Source: Clostridium thermobutyricum (GTDB taxonomy: Bacteria; Bacillota; Clostridia; Ch29). Taken from it: 35,717 bases of DNA. This document shows positions 6,864-14,544 of this stretch, in pieces (position 1 is the first letter of the stretch; each line of letters opens with the position of its first letter). The notes below the pieces were generated by a model. It saw nothing but the letters and a program-made list of their open reading frames with translations. It was not told where the DNA came from and searched no databases. The stretch spans positions 1 through 35,717 of the forward strand of contig JAENYX010000031.1 in the NCBI GenBank assembly GCA_016841565.1, written 5' to 3'. The position numbers were made by a program, and so were the translations under genes.

Positions 6864-8045
6864 ATGATTAGATTAAAGACAGCCGTAGCAATACTTATAC
6901 TGGCTGTATTTGTATCGGCCTGTCAGGCCGATATGGGAGACAAGGTTGTGCCGCCAACGCCACCTCCGCAGAAGGAGCAAATAGAAACGATGACGCCGCC
7001 GCAGAAGGAGCAAACAGAAGCACAATCGGATGAAATATACATTGGCCGGGACAAGGTCCCCGGCGAAGTAGCGCAGTGGGCCGAGGCCAATAAAGCGAAG
7101 TCCGGGGTGAGCAAAAAGGCCATAGACGGCCTGGATGCTTATCTTATATCACTGGGAGAAAAGCCAACGGCGGGCTATGAAATCAAGGTGACCCAGGCCG
7201 GGTTTGATGCGGGCATACGCTGGATAATTGACTTTACTGTCACACAGCCCGTCCCCGGCGAGTCGCAAGCCCAGGTAATCACCTATCCCTCCGAGGTGCT
7301 GACCGTACCCGCCGGTACCCCTGTCAAGTTGAGGCTGTGTAGTCAGGACGGTGAATGCCGGGAGTTGTCCGAAAGGCAGCCTATAGTCCTGCCTCTGCCC
7401 GAAGCCGTATCCATGACCGTCCGTCCGGCGGGGGAATACTTTCTATATCCCGGGCCGGATGCTGTTTTCCTGGCGCTACCCCAGGCAATGGTCCAAGGAG
7501 GCTCTATAGTAGAAGTTTTGGAGACCGGGGGGGAATGGGTACACCTGCGTTCGGGGGATTACGATGGATGGCTCCCCAAATGGTACCTGAAGGGCGCCGA
7601 TGAAGAACCCGTCCGGGAAAACGTGATGGATTACCTGATCCTCAAGGAAGACATGCAGGGGCTTTTGTATCCCGGCGGGCCCGGGATAGTGGACCTGGAA
7701 AAGGGCAAGCTGCTAAAGCCCTTAAAGGAATGGAAGGACTGGTACTTTGCCGGCATTATTGTCTACGATATCCCCGCGGTCCAGTGCGCGTGGGTGCCCA
7801 AGGATGCCCTGCTGCCAATCGGGGAGATGGAACCACGCGAAGGCTTCCTGCATGAAGGCACCGAAGTTTACGGGTATGACAGCTTTGAAGCAAACGGCCC
7901 GGTCAATCCGGAAATACTGCCCTATACAATGAGCGTATTCGTCAGAAAGGAAAAGGATGGCTATATAGCGGTGGATGCAGCCGGAGGATGGACAGCCTGG
8001 ACCAAAAAGGAAAACCTGAAAATGAGCTATGAGAGCGGAGAGTGA
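6864..8045 (+). CDS. Lipoprotein with bacterial SH3-like domain
   Basis: 393 residues. An N-terminal lipoprotein signal ends in VSAC with the lipidated Cys at residue 20, so the protein should be anchored on the outer face of the membrane. A Pro/Gln/Glu-rich linker follows, holding two copies of an 11-residue repeat beginning PPQKEQ (33-bp DNA repeat, 6966-7014). A middle region of about residues 50-190 is unrecognised. An SH3b-like domain at about 192-250 (LYPGPDAVFLAL ... GEWVHLRSGDYDGWLPKWYLKG) is the kind that binds cell-wall peptide. A C-terminal region of unknown fold may hold a second SH3-like unit. GGAGGA precedes the ATG by 7 nt. The downstream gene begins 6 nt after the stop, so the two form an operon. 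Confidence 0.78.
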   Translation: MIRLKTAVAILILAVFVSACQADMGDKVVPPTPPPQKEQIETMTPPQKEQTEAQSDEIYIGRDKVPGEVAQWAEANKAKSGVSKKAIDGLDAYLISLGEKPTAGYEIKVTQAGFDAGIRWIIDFTVTQPVPGESQAQVITYPSEVLTVPAGTPVKLRLCSQDGECRELSERQPIVLPLPEAVSMTVRPAGEYFLYPGPDAVFLALPQAMVQGGSIVEVLETGGEWVHLRSGDYDGWLPKWYLKGADEEPVRENVMDYLILKEDMQGLLYPGGPGIVDLEKGKLLKPLKEWKDWYFAGIIVYDIPAVQCAWVPKDALLPIGEMEPREGFLHEGTEVYGYDSFEANGPVNPEILPYTMSVFVRKEKDGYIAVDAAGGWTAWTKKENLKMSYESGE

Positions 8046-8051
8046 ATTCTG

Positions 8052-8657
8052 TTGACAAAAAAAGCAAAAGCAATCCTGACGGGTATACTTGGAGTATTGC
8101 TGGTATTGTTTTTGGCAGTATGCATACTCCTTATAAACATACGGGGAGAATTTGTAAAACACCTGGAAGAAAAATATTCTGAACAGTCCTTCACGGTAGG
8201 CTTTACGAAAATTGACCCTATATACGGAAATTTTTATGCTATGGCAACCTGCCTGAACGATCATACCGTTTTCCCCATTGCAAAGAGTTTCAATACAAAG
8301 CACATTCGCGATAATTATGTCCAATCCAGAAGCCAAAACCAATACAATTCCAGGCTGGATGAGATATTTAAGGGTAGCATCATAGAAAATCAGATTGGAA
8401 GTGTTACCGGCGGAGGTAAAATGCCCTTCCAAAATGACGGCATATATACTCAGATAAATATATACCTGACAGAAGATGCCATGCACATTTCGGCTGCCAC
8501 AGATGCCCTTAGGATGCTGAATGAGAACAACATATCAGCCGAAAGAATAATATTTACCTATGAAAAGGACAGGCATGTCTATGAAATATTATTGTCATTG
8601 GATGATTATCAATTAACTGAAAAAGAGCTTGAAGCAAAGGTAAGAAGGATTAAATAG
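8052..8657 (+). CDS. Membrane-anchored protein of unknown function
   Basis: 201 residues starting at TTG 8052, just after the SH3 lipoprotein stop. A single N-terminal hydrophobic helix (about residues 8-29) is followed by a hydrophilic, mostly extracytoplasmic domain with no Cys pairs or catalytic motif I recognise. Features include EKYSEQSFTVGFTKIDPIYGNFYAMATCLND and a C-terminal acidic-basic helix. Its tight spacing to the lipoprotein suggests both work together at the cell surface. Confidence 0.65.
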   Translation: MTKKAKAILTGILGVLLVLFLAVCILLINIRGEFVKHLEEKYSEQSFTVGFTKIDPIYGNFYAMATCLNDHTVFPIAKSFNTKHIRDNYVQSRSQNQYNSRLDEIFKGSIIENQIGSVTGGGKMPFQNDGIYTQINIYLTEDAMHISAATDALRMLNENNISAERIIFTYEKDRHVYEILLSLDDYQLTEKELEAKVRRIK

Positions 8658-8693
8658 GACAAGGCATCATGCCTGACACTCCGATGAATAGGA

Positions 8694-8784
8694 TAGGAGG
8701 CGGTAAATAACCGCCGTCCTCCTACACCACCGCTCATGCGCTTTCGCAATTAGCGACCCGGTTTCAGTAAATCCGTCTCCTGAC
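8694..8784 (-). mobile_element. Possible group II intron 3'-end scar; strong hairpin
   Basis: Read on the minus strand, the stretch runs GAGCGGTGGTGTAGGAGG then a GGCGGT/ACCGCC hairpin, close to what I remember of the domain V-VI end of bacterial group II introns. A second hairpin (CGCT..TGCG/CGCA..AGCG, 8732-8756) sits where domain V would be, but I cannot find its catalytic AGC triad, so it would be dead. No reverse transcriptase gene is present. The 8694-8724 hairpin (outer TAGGAGG/CCTCCTA) may now serve as a terminator between the two convergent genes. The rest of the gap 8658-8888 is unremarkable. Confidence 0.3.
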
Positions 8785-8888
8785 GGCCGTTTTTCCTTTC
8801 TGCCGAAGTACACTGCGTTTTATCCGTCTGCCCAGCAAAAACAGTATCCGGTAAGCCATTGTGGTTGTTTCCTTAACTAATTTTCCTG

Positions 8889-11774
8889 CTACTCAATTAT
8901 CATATCAACTTCTTTTTGCAATCTTTTACCAAATCCCTTCATCAGCTCAGTTATATTATCAATTATATCAATTTCGTATTCACTTGCATCAAAGAACTTC
9001 CGCCTGGCATGTTTTAAATCATCCGCATCCTGGTTTTCAATTGCTTTAACCAGCAGAGCAGCTCCTTCAATTACACTATCGGTATATTTCCCATAGAGCT
9101 TGTGTATCTCCTTTACTTCTGCTGTTTCAGGAGATACGCTTTCAAGTATTTCCTTGCATTCTTCAAAAACGGGTATAATGATTTCATTGAATACCATGTG
9201 TACTACATTTATATCATCGTAATTCAGCTGGTTTAAATTATTGATTACGGGCAGTACTTCTGCCTGCAAGTTCTTAAACTCTTCCAGACTGTTATTAAAA
9301 AGATTATAATCCTCTACAACAGCGTCACCATAATAAAGTGCAACAATTATACCATTGCTATTCTCCAACAATGCCGTATCCGCCTTTTTGTTCCATGCTT
9401 TTTCTTCTGTCCATTCCAATATTAACTCATTTGAAACTATCCCGTCGTCTCCACATGTAACAGCCATTGTCTCTCCCGCACCCAGTACATATCCGTCAGG
9501 GAAAGCGAATTCTTCCCGGCTGCTTTTTGCCATAAGCCTCCATCCGGTCAGGTCCACGCTATCAGCCAATATGTTCCGGATATATATGGTCTCATCTTTC
9601 AGTGATAAGAGTGCAATCTCTATACCCTTCTCCACCCCGGTCAGAGGTGGCTCTACAGCTTCTGCACATGTTATCAATACCGTCCTGCTAGCGTCATCCC
9701 AGCCCACTTGTGCGCCCAGGCTCTCTGCGATAAAACGGGCCGGTACAAGTGTCCTGCCGTCTACGTTTGTGGCGGGAACTTCAAGTCCAACCTTCCGGCC
9801 ATTCACCGTCGCTTCTCTGCTTTCCAACGTTAAGCTTACTTTCACATCGCCCTTTGTGCCTGTTACCGTCCCGGTTGCCCCGTCCCAAAAAATCTCGGCA
9901 CCCAGAGCCTCAAATATGGCTCTTAGCGGAACCAGCGTTTTTCCGTTGACTATCGTAGGCGATACATCAAAGGTCAATGGCCTGCCGTTTACCTTAACCT
10001 TAATAATGTCCCCGGGTACGGCGGTCATTATTCCGCTGTCAATACCTACGGCAACCAGCCTCTCCCCGTTCCAGGCAAGCTGCCCCTTATATTTGCCAAT
10101 TCTCTCGGTATCCAATGTAAATTCTATGCCATCCTCTGAGCAAAAAATGTTGCCTCTGGCGCCTATCCCAACGAACCCCTGGCCTGTCCACACAATCTCA
10201 GTAATGCCTACATCGGGGTCTACATCCACTTTATCCCAATTTATACCATCTGTGGATACCAGATTCGGCGTTCCCCTACCCACTGCCAAAAACTTCTGTC
10301 CGGTCCATACCACCCTTTCATAACTGTTAGAGGTCCCCAGTTCCTGTTTAACCCAACTGATTCCATCATACGAGGTCAGCACTATTCCTGCCTCTCCTAC
10401 GGCAACAAACAGATTTCCATTCCATACTATATCCTCCAGCTTTGGCTTTATACCCGCCGGATTTTGCTCTGTCCATTCTTCCAGGTCTGATGATGTTATA
10501 ATGGTACCGCTCCAGGTTGTGATGAAATACCGGCCGTTACCGTAGAAGATCTCATAAGGCGCTTTTGTTTCTACTTTGCTCATTACTCTCCACTGCATAC
10601 CGTTGTAAGATCCGTAGATTATACCGGTATCGCTCAATGCGACAAAACAATCTCCGGTCCACACCACATCTAACAATCTCTCGGAGGCATTTATATCTCC
10701 TTCCATCCAGTTTTCTCCATCGAAGGATACCATAAAGTCTCCTCTATCGCTTACTGTAACAAAGACTTTATCGTTGCATGCAATATCATAAAATATGCCG
10801 TAATCGCGCCCCTGCCGATTTTCCCAATGGGTTCCATCTTCAGAAGTCAGCATCATACCGTTATCCCCAACTATGATATACACTTCTCCATTACCGGCTA
10901 CCCCGGCCAGATCCGACGTCGCCCCCGATCTTACCGCTTTCCATGTGACTGCGTCCTTAGACCGCAGTATTATCCCACCATAACAGACGGCAAAGTATTC
11001 TCTCCCGTTCCACATGACGCCCGACAGGAAGATATCATAGCCGCAATTTCCTAACGTCCAGTTAATCCCATCCTGCGAACGGAGCACCGCACCGTTTTCT
11101 CCTACTGCAACAAACTGCCGCCCCGACCAGATAATATCATTGATATAGTATTCATTCCCGGTTATAGCCTCCTGCCAGCTATACCCGTCATCCGAGGTAA
11201 ATATCCCCCCATCGTAACCAATCGTAACATATCTGCTGCCATTCCAGGCAATACTGCTAAGTGGCTCGGAAATCCCTGAAGCTGTCTCGGTCCAGACGTG
11301 TCCGTCATAAGATGTCAGTATCAAACCCGTATAGTATTCCCAGTTAACATTGTCGCTTCCTGCGGCCACAAATCTACGTCCGTCCCATACCATACCCTCT
11401 ATGTCCCAATTGCTTTTCAGGTCATATGTTTTCCATTTATTGCCGTCATCGGTAACTGCTATTCTACCGGTGTCACCCCCAACCACAATCCTGTTCCCGC
11501 TGCCGGCCACGCAATTCAGTTCTCCGTAGCCAACATCCGCCTTTGTCCAGTTAAGGCCGTTAACCGAAGTTTGTAGGGTACCGCTCTGCCCTACTGCTAC
11601 AAACCTACCTCCCGTGTATTCAACATCAGTCAGATGGTCGGTTATCGCCTCATACACGGTTTTCCATCCCAAACCGCCACCGGCCTGCTGCTCTGCATGA
11701 CAGCGGGCTCCGCCAACATACATACCGCAAAACAATATGCATAAAACCAAAACCGACAGTACTGTCTTTTTCAA
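8889..11774 (-). CDS. Secreted repeat protein: Ycf48-like beta-propeller repeats, stalk domain and helical tail
   Basis: 961 residues from TTG 11774, chosen because GGAGGT lies 6 nt upstream; the in-frame ATG at 11831 has none and would bury the signal peptide. Residues 1-28 are a Sec signal (KKTVLSVLVLCILFCGMYVGGARCHA). About 14 repeats of 40-45 residues follow to about residue 590, each of the form (W)-x-G-x-x-F-V-A-V-G-x-x-G-x-I-x-x-S-x-D-G-x-x-W, as in Ycf48/BNR-like propeller proteins. Residues about 590-705 form a copper-amine-oxidase N-terminal-like domain (VNGKTLVPLRAIFEALGA and VDGRTLVPARFIAESLGA), common in clostridial surface proteins. Residues about 711-825 resemble a lamin-tail-like beta domain. 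The last about 135 residues are helical and acidic. No enzymatic motif is seen; a surface adhesion or sensing role is inferred. Confidence 0.82.
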   Translation of the reverse strand: MKKTVLSVLVLCILFCGMYVGGARCHAEQQAGGGLGWKTVYEAITDHLTDVEYTGGRFVAVGQSGTLQTSVNGLNWTKADVGYGELNCVAGSGNRIVVGGDTGRIAVTDDGNKWKTYDLKSNWDIEGMVWDGRRFVAAGSDNVNWEYYTGLILTSYDGHVWTETASGISEPLSSIAWNGSRYVTIGYDGGIFTSDDGYSWQEAITGNEYYINDIIWSGRQFVAVGENGAVLRSQDGINWTLGNCGYDIFLSGVMWNGREYFAVCYGGIILRSKDAVTWKAVRSGATSDLAGVAGNGEVYIIVGDNGMMLTSEDGTHWENRQGRDYGIFYDIACNDKVFVTVSDRGDFMVSFDGENWMEGDINASERLLDVVWTGDCFVALSDTGIIYGSYNGMQWRVMSKVETKAPYEIFYGNGRYFITTWSGTIITSSDLEEWTEQNPAGIKPKLEDIVWNGNLFVAVGEAGIVLTSYDGISWVKQELGTSNSYERVVWTGQKFLAVGRGTPNLVSTDGINWDKVDVDPDVGITEIVWTGQGFVGIGARGNIFCSEDGIEFTLDTERIGKYKGQLAWNGERLVAVGIDSGIMTAVPGDIIKVKVNGRPLTFDVSPTIVNGKTLVPLRAIFEALGAEIFWDGATGTVTGTKGDVKVSLTLESREATVNGRKVGLEVPATNVDGRTLVPARFIAESLGAQVGWDDASRTVLITCAEAVEPPLTGVEKGIEIALLSLKDETIYIRNILADSVDLTGWRLMAKSSREEFAFPDGYVLGAGETMAVTCGDDGIVSNELILEWTEEKAWNKKADTALLENSNGIIVALYYGDAVVEDYNLFNNSLEEFKNLQAEVLPVINNLNQLNYDDINVVHMVFNEIIIPVFEECKEILESVSPETAEVKEIHKLYGKYTDSVIEGAALLVKAIENQDADDLKHARRKFFDASEYEIDIIDNITELMKGFGKRLQKEVDMIIE

Positions 11775-11945
11775 TTTTCCACCTCCGGATTGAATAGCTG
11801 CAAGGTATACAATTTCAAATATTAATGGCAAATGTATTCATAGCTACCAATTCCGACAACTATCCATTTTTTTGCATAGAAAGGTTGTTGTATCGTCCTT
11901 TTATTCCATAATATACTAAATGTACTCATATTTCCAGTCCTGTAC

Positions 11946-11972
11946 TCTATATACAATTGCAAAACATGTCAA
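11946..11972 (-). promoter_or_regulatory. Candidate promoter for the repeat-protein gene
   Basis: TTGACA (11972-11967) and TATAGA (11951-11946) on the minus strand, spacer 15 bp, would give a leader of about 165 nt before TTG 11774. The short spacer lowers confidence. Confidence 0.35.
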
Positions 11973-12072
11973 ATTAGGCCTACCCCCTGCCCCTTCTTCC
12001 AAAACCGGCGATTTAGTTGTATACTGTTATATATAATTCAGGATAAAAAAGTCCACACATGGAGGTATCATA

Positions 12073-13143
12073 ATGAGTAAGGTATGGTTTAGTTCCCTTG
12101 AAGACAATGCAGATAACAATGTGATTTCCCAGAAGCTGGTCAGGCTGTACCATGCGGCAGGATTTGAGGAAATACTCAACAAAGACGAGTTTGTGGCCGT
12201 CAAGATACACTTTGGTGAGAAAAACAATACCGGGCACATCAAGCCGCAGTGGATAAAGCCGCTGCTGGATACCGTCAAAGAAAAGAAATGCAAACCCTTC
12301 TTGACCGATACAAACACCCTGTACAGGGGTGAACGCCAGAATTCCATAGACCATCTGATGCAAGCTCATGAGCACGGGTTCGGCGTACAAACGTTAGGTG
12401 TTCCGGTGATTATCGCCGACGGGCTGCTGTCCAAGAATTATTCCGAAGTGCCGGTCTCAGGAGAGCATTTCCAATCGGTTAAAATAGCCAACGATATTTT
12501 GCACAGTCACTCCCTTATGGTCTTAAGCCATGTAACCGGACACATTATATCCGGTATGGGAGCGGCAATCAAAAACCTTGCAATGGGCTGTGCTCCAATA
12601 AGCGGCAAACAAATCCAGCATGCCGATGTAAGACCTCAGGTAAACCCCGAAAAATGCAAGGCCTGCAAACTATGCATTGAGTGGTGTCCCAAGGATGCAA
12701 TACAAATTTATGACGGGGTGGCACGGATAGACGTGGAAAAATGCTATGGATGCGGCGAATGTATAGCCAGCTGCCGTTATCATGCAATCAAGAATTCCTT
12801 CAAAAATACCAGCAGCGGACTGCAGGAAAAAATGGCCGAATACGCCCTTGGCGCTGTAAAGAACAAGGATGGTAAATGCTGTTATTTCAACTTCCTTACC
12901 CACGTATCAAAGGAATGTGATTGTATGAACAAAGTCCAGGATAAAGTCATAGGTGACATAGGTATCCTGGCATCCTATGACCCGGTTGCCATAGACCAGG
13001 CATCCGTAGATCTTTTGAAGAAAAAATCCGGTAAGGATATATTAAGAAAGCTGTGGCCCGAAAACGATTACAACGTCCAAATTGCCCACGCCGCCAAAAT
13101 TGACCTGGGATCGGACAGCTATGAGCTGGTAAAGGTGGATTAA
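12073..13143 (+). CDS. DUF362 protein with two [4Fe-4S] ferredoxin motifs
   Basis: 356 residues. The N-terminal 185 residues match the DUF362 pattern (VAVKIHFGEKNNTGHIKPQW, TDTNTLYRGERQNS, SHVTGHIISGMGAAIKNLAMGCA). Two ferredoxin motifs follow: CKACKLCIEWCPKDA with Cys 195/198/201/205 and CYGCGECIASCRYHA with Cys 224/227/230/234. The C-terminus returns to the DUF362 part (GILASYDPVAIDQASVDLL). The protein is cytoplasmic with no membrane helix. Family members are presumed electron carriers or redox enzymes; the partner is unknown here. GGAGGT (12061-12066) precedes the ATG by 6 nt. TATAAT at 12032-12037 may be its -10. Confidence 0.9.
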   Translation: MSKVWFSSLEDNADNNVISQKLVRLYHAAGFEEILNKDEFVAVKIHFGEKNNTGHIKPQWIKPLLDTVKEKKCKPFLTDTNTLYRGERQNSIDHLMQAHEHGFGVQTLGVPVIIADGLLSKNYSEVPVSGEHFQSVKIANDILHSHSLMVLSHVTGHIISGMGAAIKNLAMGCAPISGKQIQHADVRPQVNPEKCKACKLCIEWCPKDAIQIYDGVARIDVEKCYGCGECIASCRYHAIKNSFKNTSSGLQEKMAEYALGAVKNKDGKCCYFNFLTHVSKECDCMNKVQDKVIGDIGILASYDPVAIDQASVDLLKKKSGKDILRKLWPENDYNVQIAHAAKIDLGSDSYELVKVD

Positions 13144-13191
13144 CACCCGCCCCCACCCTGTTTTTCCTGCACTGCCCCGGGCATTTGCCAC

Positions 13192-13263
13192 AGGAGGCTG
13201 GGGGAATGGATGCACTTACGACGGAATGATAACCAGGGATGGTTCCCCAAGTGGTATCTGTAA
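13192..13263 (+). pseudogene. Fragment of a second SH3-like lipoprotein gene
   Basis: The frame ending at TAA 13261-13263 reads EWMHLRRNDNQGWFPKWYL. This is clearly related to GEWVHLRSGDYDGWLPKWYLKG in the lipoprotein encoded at 6864-8045, and the DNA is similar too (GGATGG-TCCCCAA-TGGTA-CTG in both). Only about 20 codons remain, with no start. It is a relic of a duplicated or deleted SH3-domain gene in the gap between the DUF362 gene and azlC. Confidence 0.6.
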
Positions 13264-13293
13264 GGAGATAAAGCGAAAGGAGCAGTAACATTT

Positions 13294-14016
13294 ATGGATA
13301 ATGATTTGCCCAAAGCACTGCCGGACTCTGAGCCCGGTGTATGGAAGGAAGTATTAAAAGACTGCCTGCCCATATCGGCCGGGATAATCCCCTTCGGGCT
13401 GACCTGCGGGATATTAGGCAGCACATCGGGTTTTTCAACCTTTGAAATAACATTTATGTCCATGATAGTTTTTGCAGGAGCCTCCCAGTTTATTGCTATT
13501 GCCATGATTGGCTCGGGCATCACAAGCTGGTCGGCAATAGTCTTTACCACTTTTATGGTAAACCTGCGCCACCTTTTAATGGGGGCATCATTATCCCCCT
13601 ATCTGTTAAGGCTGTCCCGGCCTCTCCAATACATACTGGCCTTTGGCATTGTGGACGAGAGCTATGCTTTAACCATCAGCAGGATTGAGAGAAAGGGCTA
13701 CAGCCCCAAATACCAGCTGGGTGTGTTTATTTTCCTGTATGTCATATGGAACGTTTCCACTTTCCTGGGAGCCTTCTTCTATAACAGTATTCCCAACCCG
13801 CTTGAGTGGGGAATTGACTTTGCCCTGCCGGCAACTTTTATGGTTCTCCTGATCCCCCGCCTGGTAGATAAAACCGCCTTAATTGTATGCCTGGTATCTG
13901 CAGTGTGTGCAGTATGGGGGGCTTTGTTTCTGCCCGGCAAATGGTATATAATTCTGGCTGCAGTTGCCGCAGCCTTTGTCGGAGGCTTGCTGGAAAGGGG
14001 TAATAAGGATGAATAG
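13294..14016 (+). CDS. azlC: AzlC-family branched-chain amino acid exporter, large subunit
   Basis: 240 residues with the AzlC signature near the N-terminus (CLPISAGIIPFGLTCGILG, then MSMIVFAGASQFIAIAMI) and MVNLRHLLMGASLSPYL in the middle; about 7 hydrophobic segments. AzlC with AzlD exports branched-chain amino acids and some analogues across the cytoplasmic membrane. The AzlD gene overlaps its end by 8 bp, so the two are translationally coupled. A ribosome binding site AAAGGAG lies somewhat far (about 13 nt) from ATG 13294. No nearby regulator is visible. Confidence 0.93.
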   Translation: MDNDLPKALPDSEPGVWKEVLKDCLPISAGIIPFGLTCGILGSTSGFSTFEITFMSMIVFAGASQFIAIAMIGSGITSWSAIVFTTFMVNLRHLLMGASLSPYLLRLSRPLQYILAFGIVDESYALTISRIERKGYSPKYQLGVFIFLYVIWNVSTFLGAFFYNSIPNPLEWGIDFALPATFMVLLIPRLVDKTALIVCLVSAVCAVWGALFLPGKWYIILAAVAAAFVGGLLERGNKDE

Positions 14017-14335
14017 CAAACTAATTTACATTATACTGGGTATGGCGGCAGCTACCTATATAACCCGCATTGGCGCCCAGGTCCTCTTTGGCCGAACCGG
14101 CATGCCCGCATGGCTTGAAAGATGGCTCAGGCATGTTCCCACGGCATTTCTGACGGCCCTGATAGTTCCGGCTCTTTTACTGCCCAAGGGCTACCTGGAC
14201 ATATCCTTTGGCAACAGTTATCTTTTGGCAGGGATTGTGGCGGCTATTACCGCCTATAAAACAAGGAATGTGTTGGCTACCATACTTCTGGGAATGGTGG
14301 TAATAATTGCCCTCAACAGGCTGATGCTGTTTTAA
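14009..14335 (+). CDS. azlD: AzlD-family exporter, small subunit
   Basis: 108 residues with four hydrophobic segments and the family landmarks TYITRIGAQVLFG near the N-terminus and WLRHVPTAFLTALIVPALL in the middle. The ATG at 14009 has AAAGGGG about 8 nt upstream; an in-frame upstream start at 13964 would lie deep inside azlC. It completes the AzlCD exporter and is followed immediately by a strong terminator. Confidence 0.92.
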   Translation: MNSKLIYIILGMAAATYITRIGAQVLFGRTGMPAWLERWLRHVPTAFLTALIVPALLLPKGYLDISFGNSYLLAGIVAAITAYKTRNVLATILLGMVVIIALNRLMLF

Positions 14336-14338
14336 GCC

Positions 14339-14384
14339 ATAAGTGGACCGGCGTTGCTGCAAAACGCCGGTCCACTTATTTTAT
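14339..14384 (+). terminator. Rho-independent terminator of azlCD
   Basis: A 17-bp perfect stem (14339-14355 with 14363-14379: ATAAGTGGACCGGCGTT and its complement) with a 7-base loop, beginning 4 nt after the azlD stop and followed by a T-rich stretch. One of the clearest terminators in the window. Confidence 0.9.
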
Positions 14385-14405
14385 GATTTGGTAAATGCAT
14401 ACGGT

Positions 14406-14433
14406 TAAAAACCCAAGATGCAAATACCGATTT
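14406..14433 (+). promoter_or_regulatory. Sigma-D (sigma-28)-like motility promoter
   Basis: TAAA (14406-14409), 16 bp, ACCGATTT (14426-14433) resembles the Firmicutes sigma-D consensus TAAA-N15-GCCGATAT. It is about 110 nt upstream of the chemoreceptor fusion gene, the kind of gene sigma-D normally controls. Confidence 0.5.
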
Positions 14434-14544
14434 TTTTTGTAAAATTATAGCTTTTTATGAAGGTAATTCATGTACTTTGGAAGAAGTATTATATCAATAC
14501 GCTGTCAACCTACTTGCGGAATTAAGAAAGGAGACGGTACCATA

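Noticed and set aside
9355..10323. Long plus-strand open frame of 322 codons
   Set aside because: It lies antisense within the repeat-protein gene, whose repeats and domains are unmistakable. The antisense protein is Ser/Pro-rich low-complexity sequence, typical of a shadow frame.
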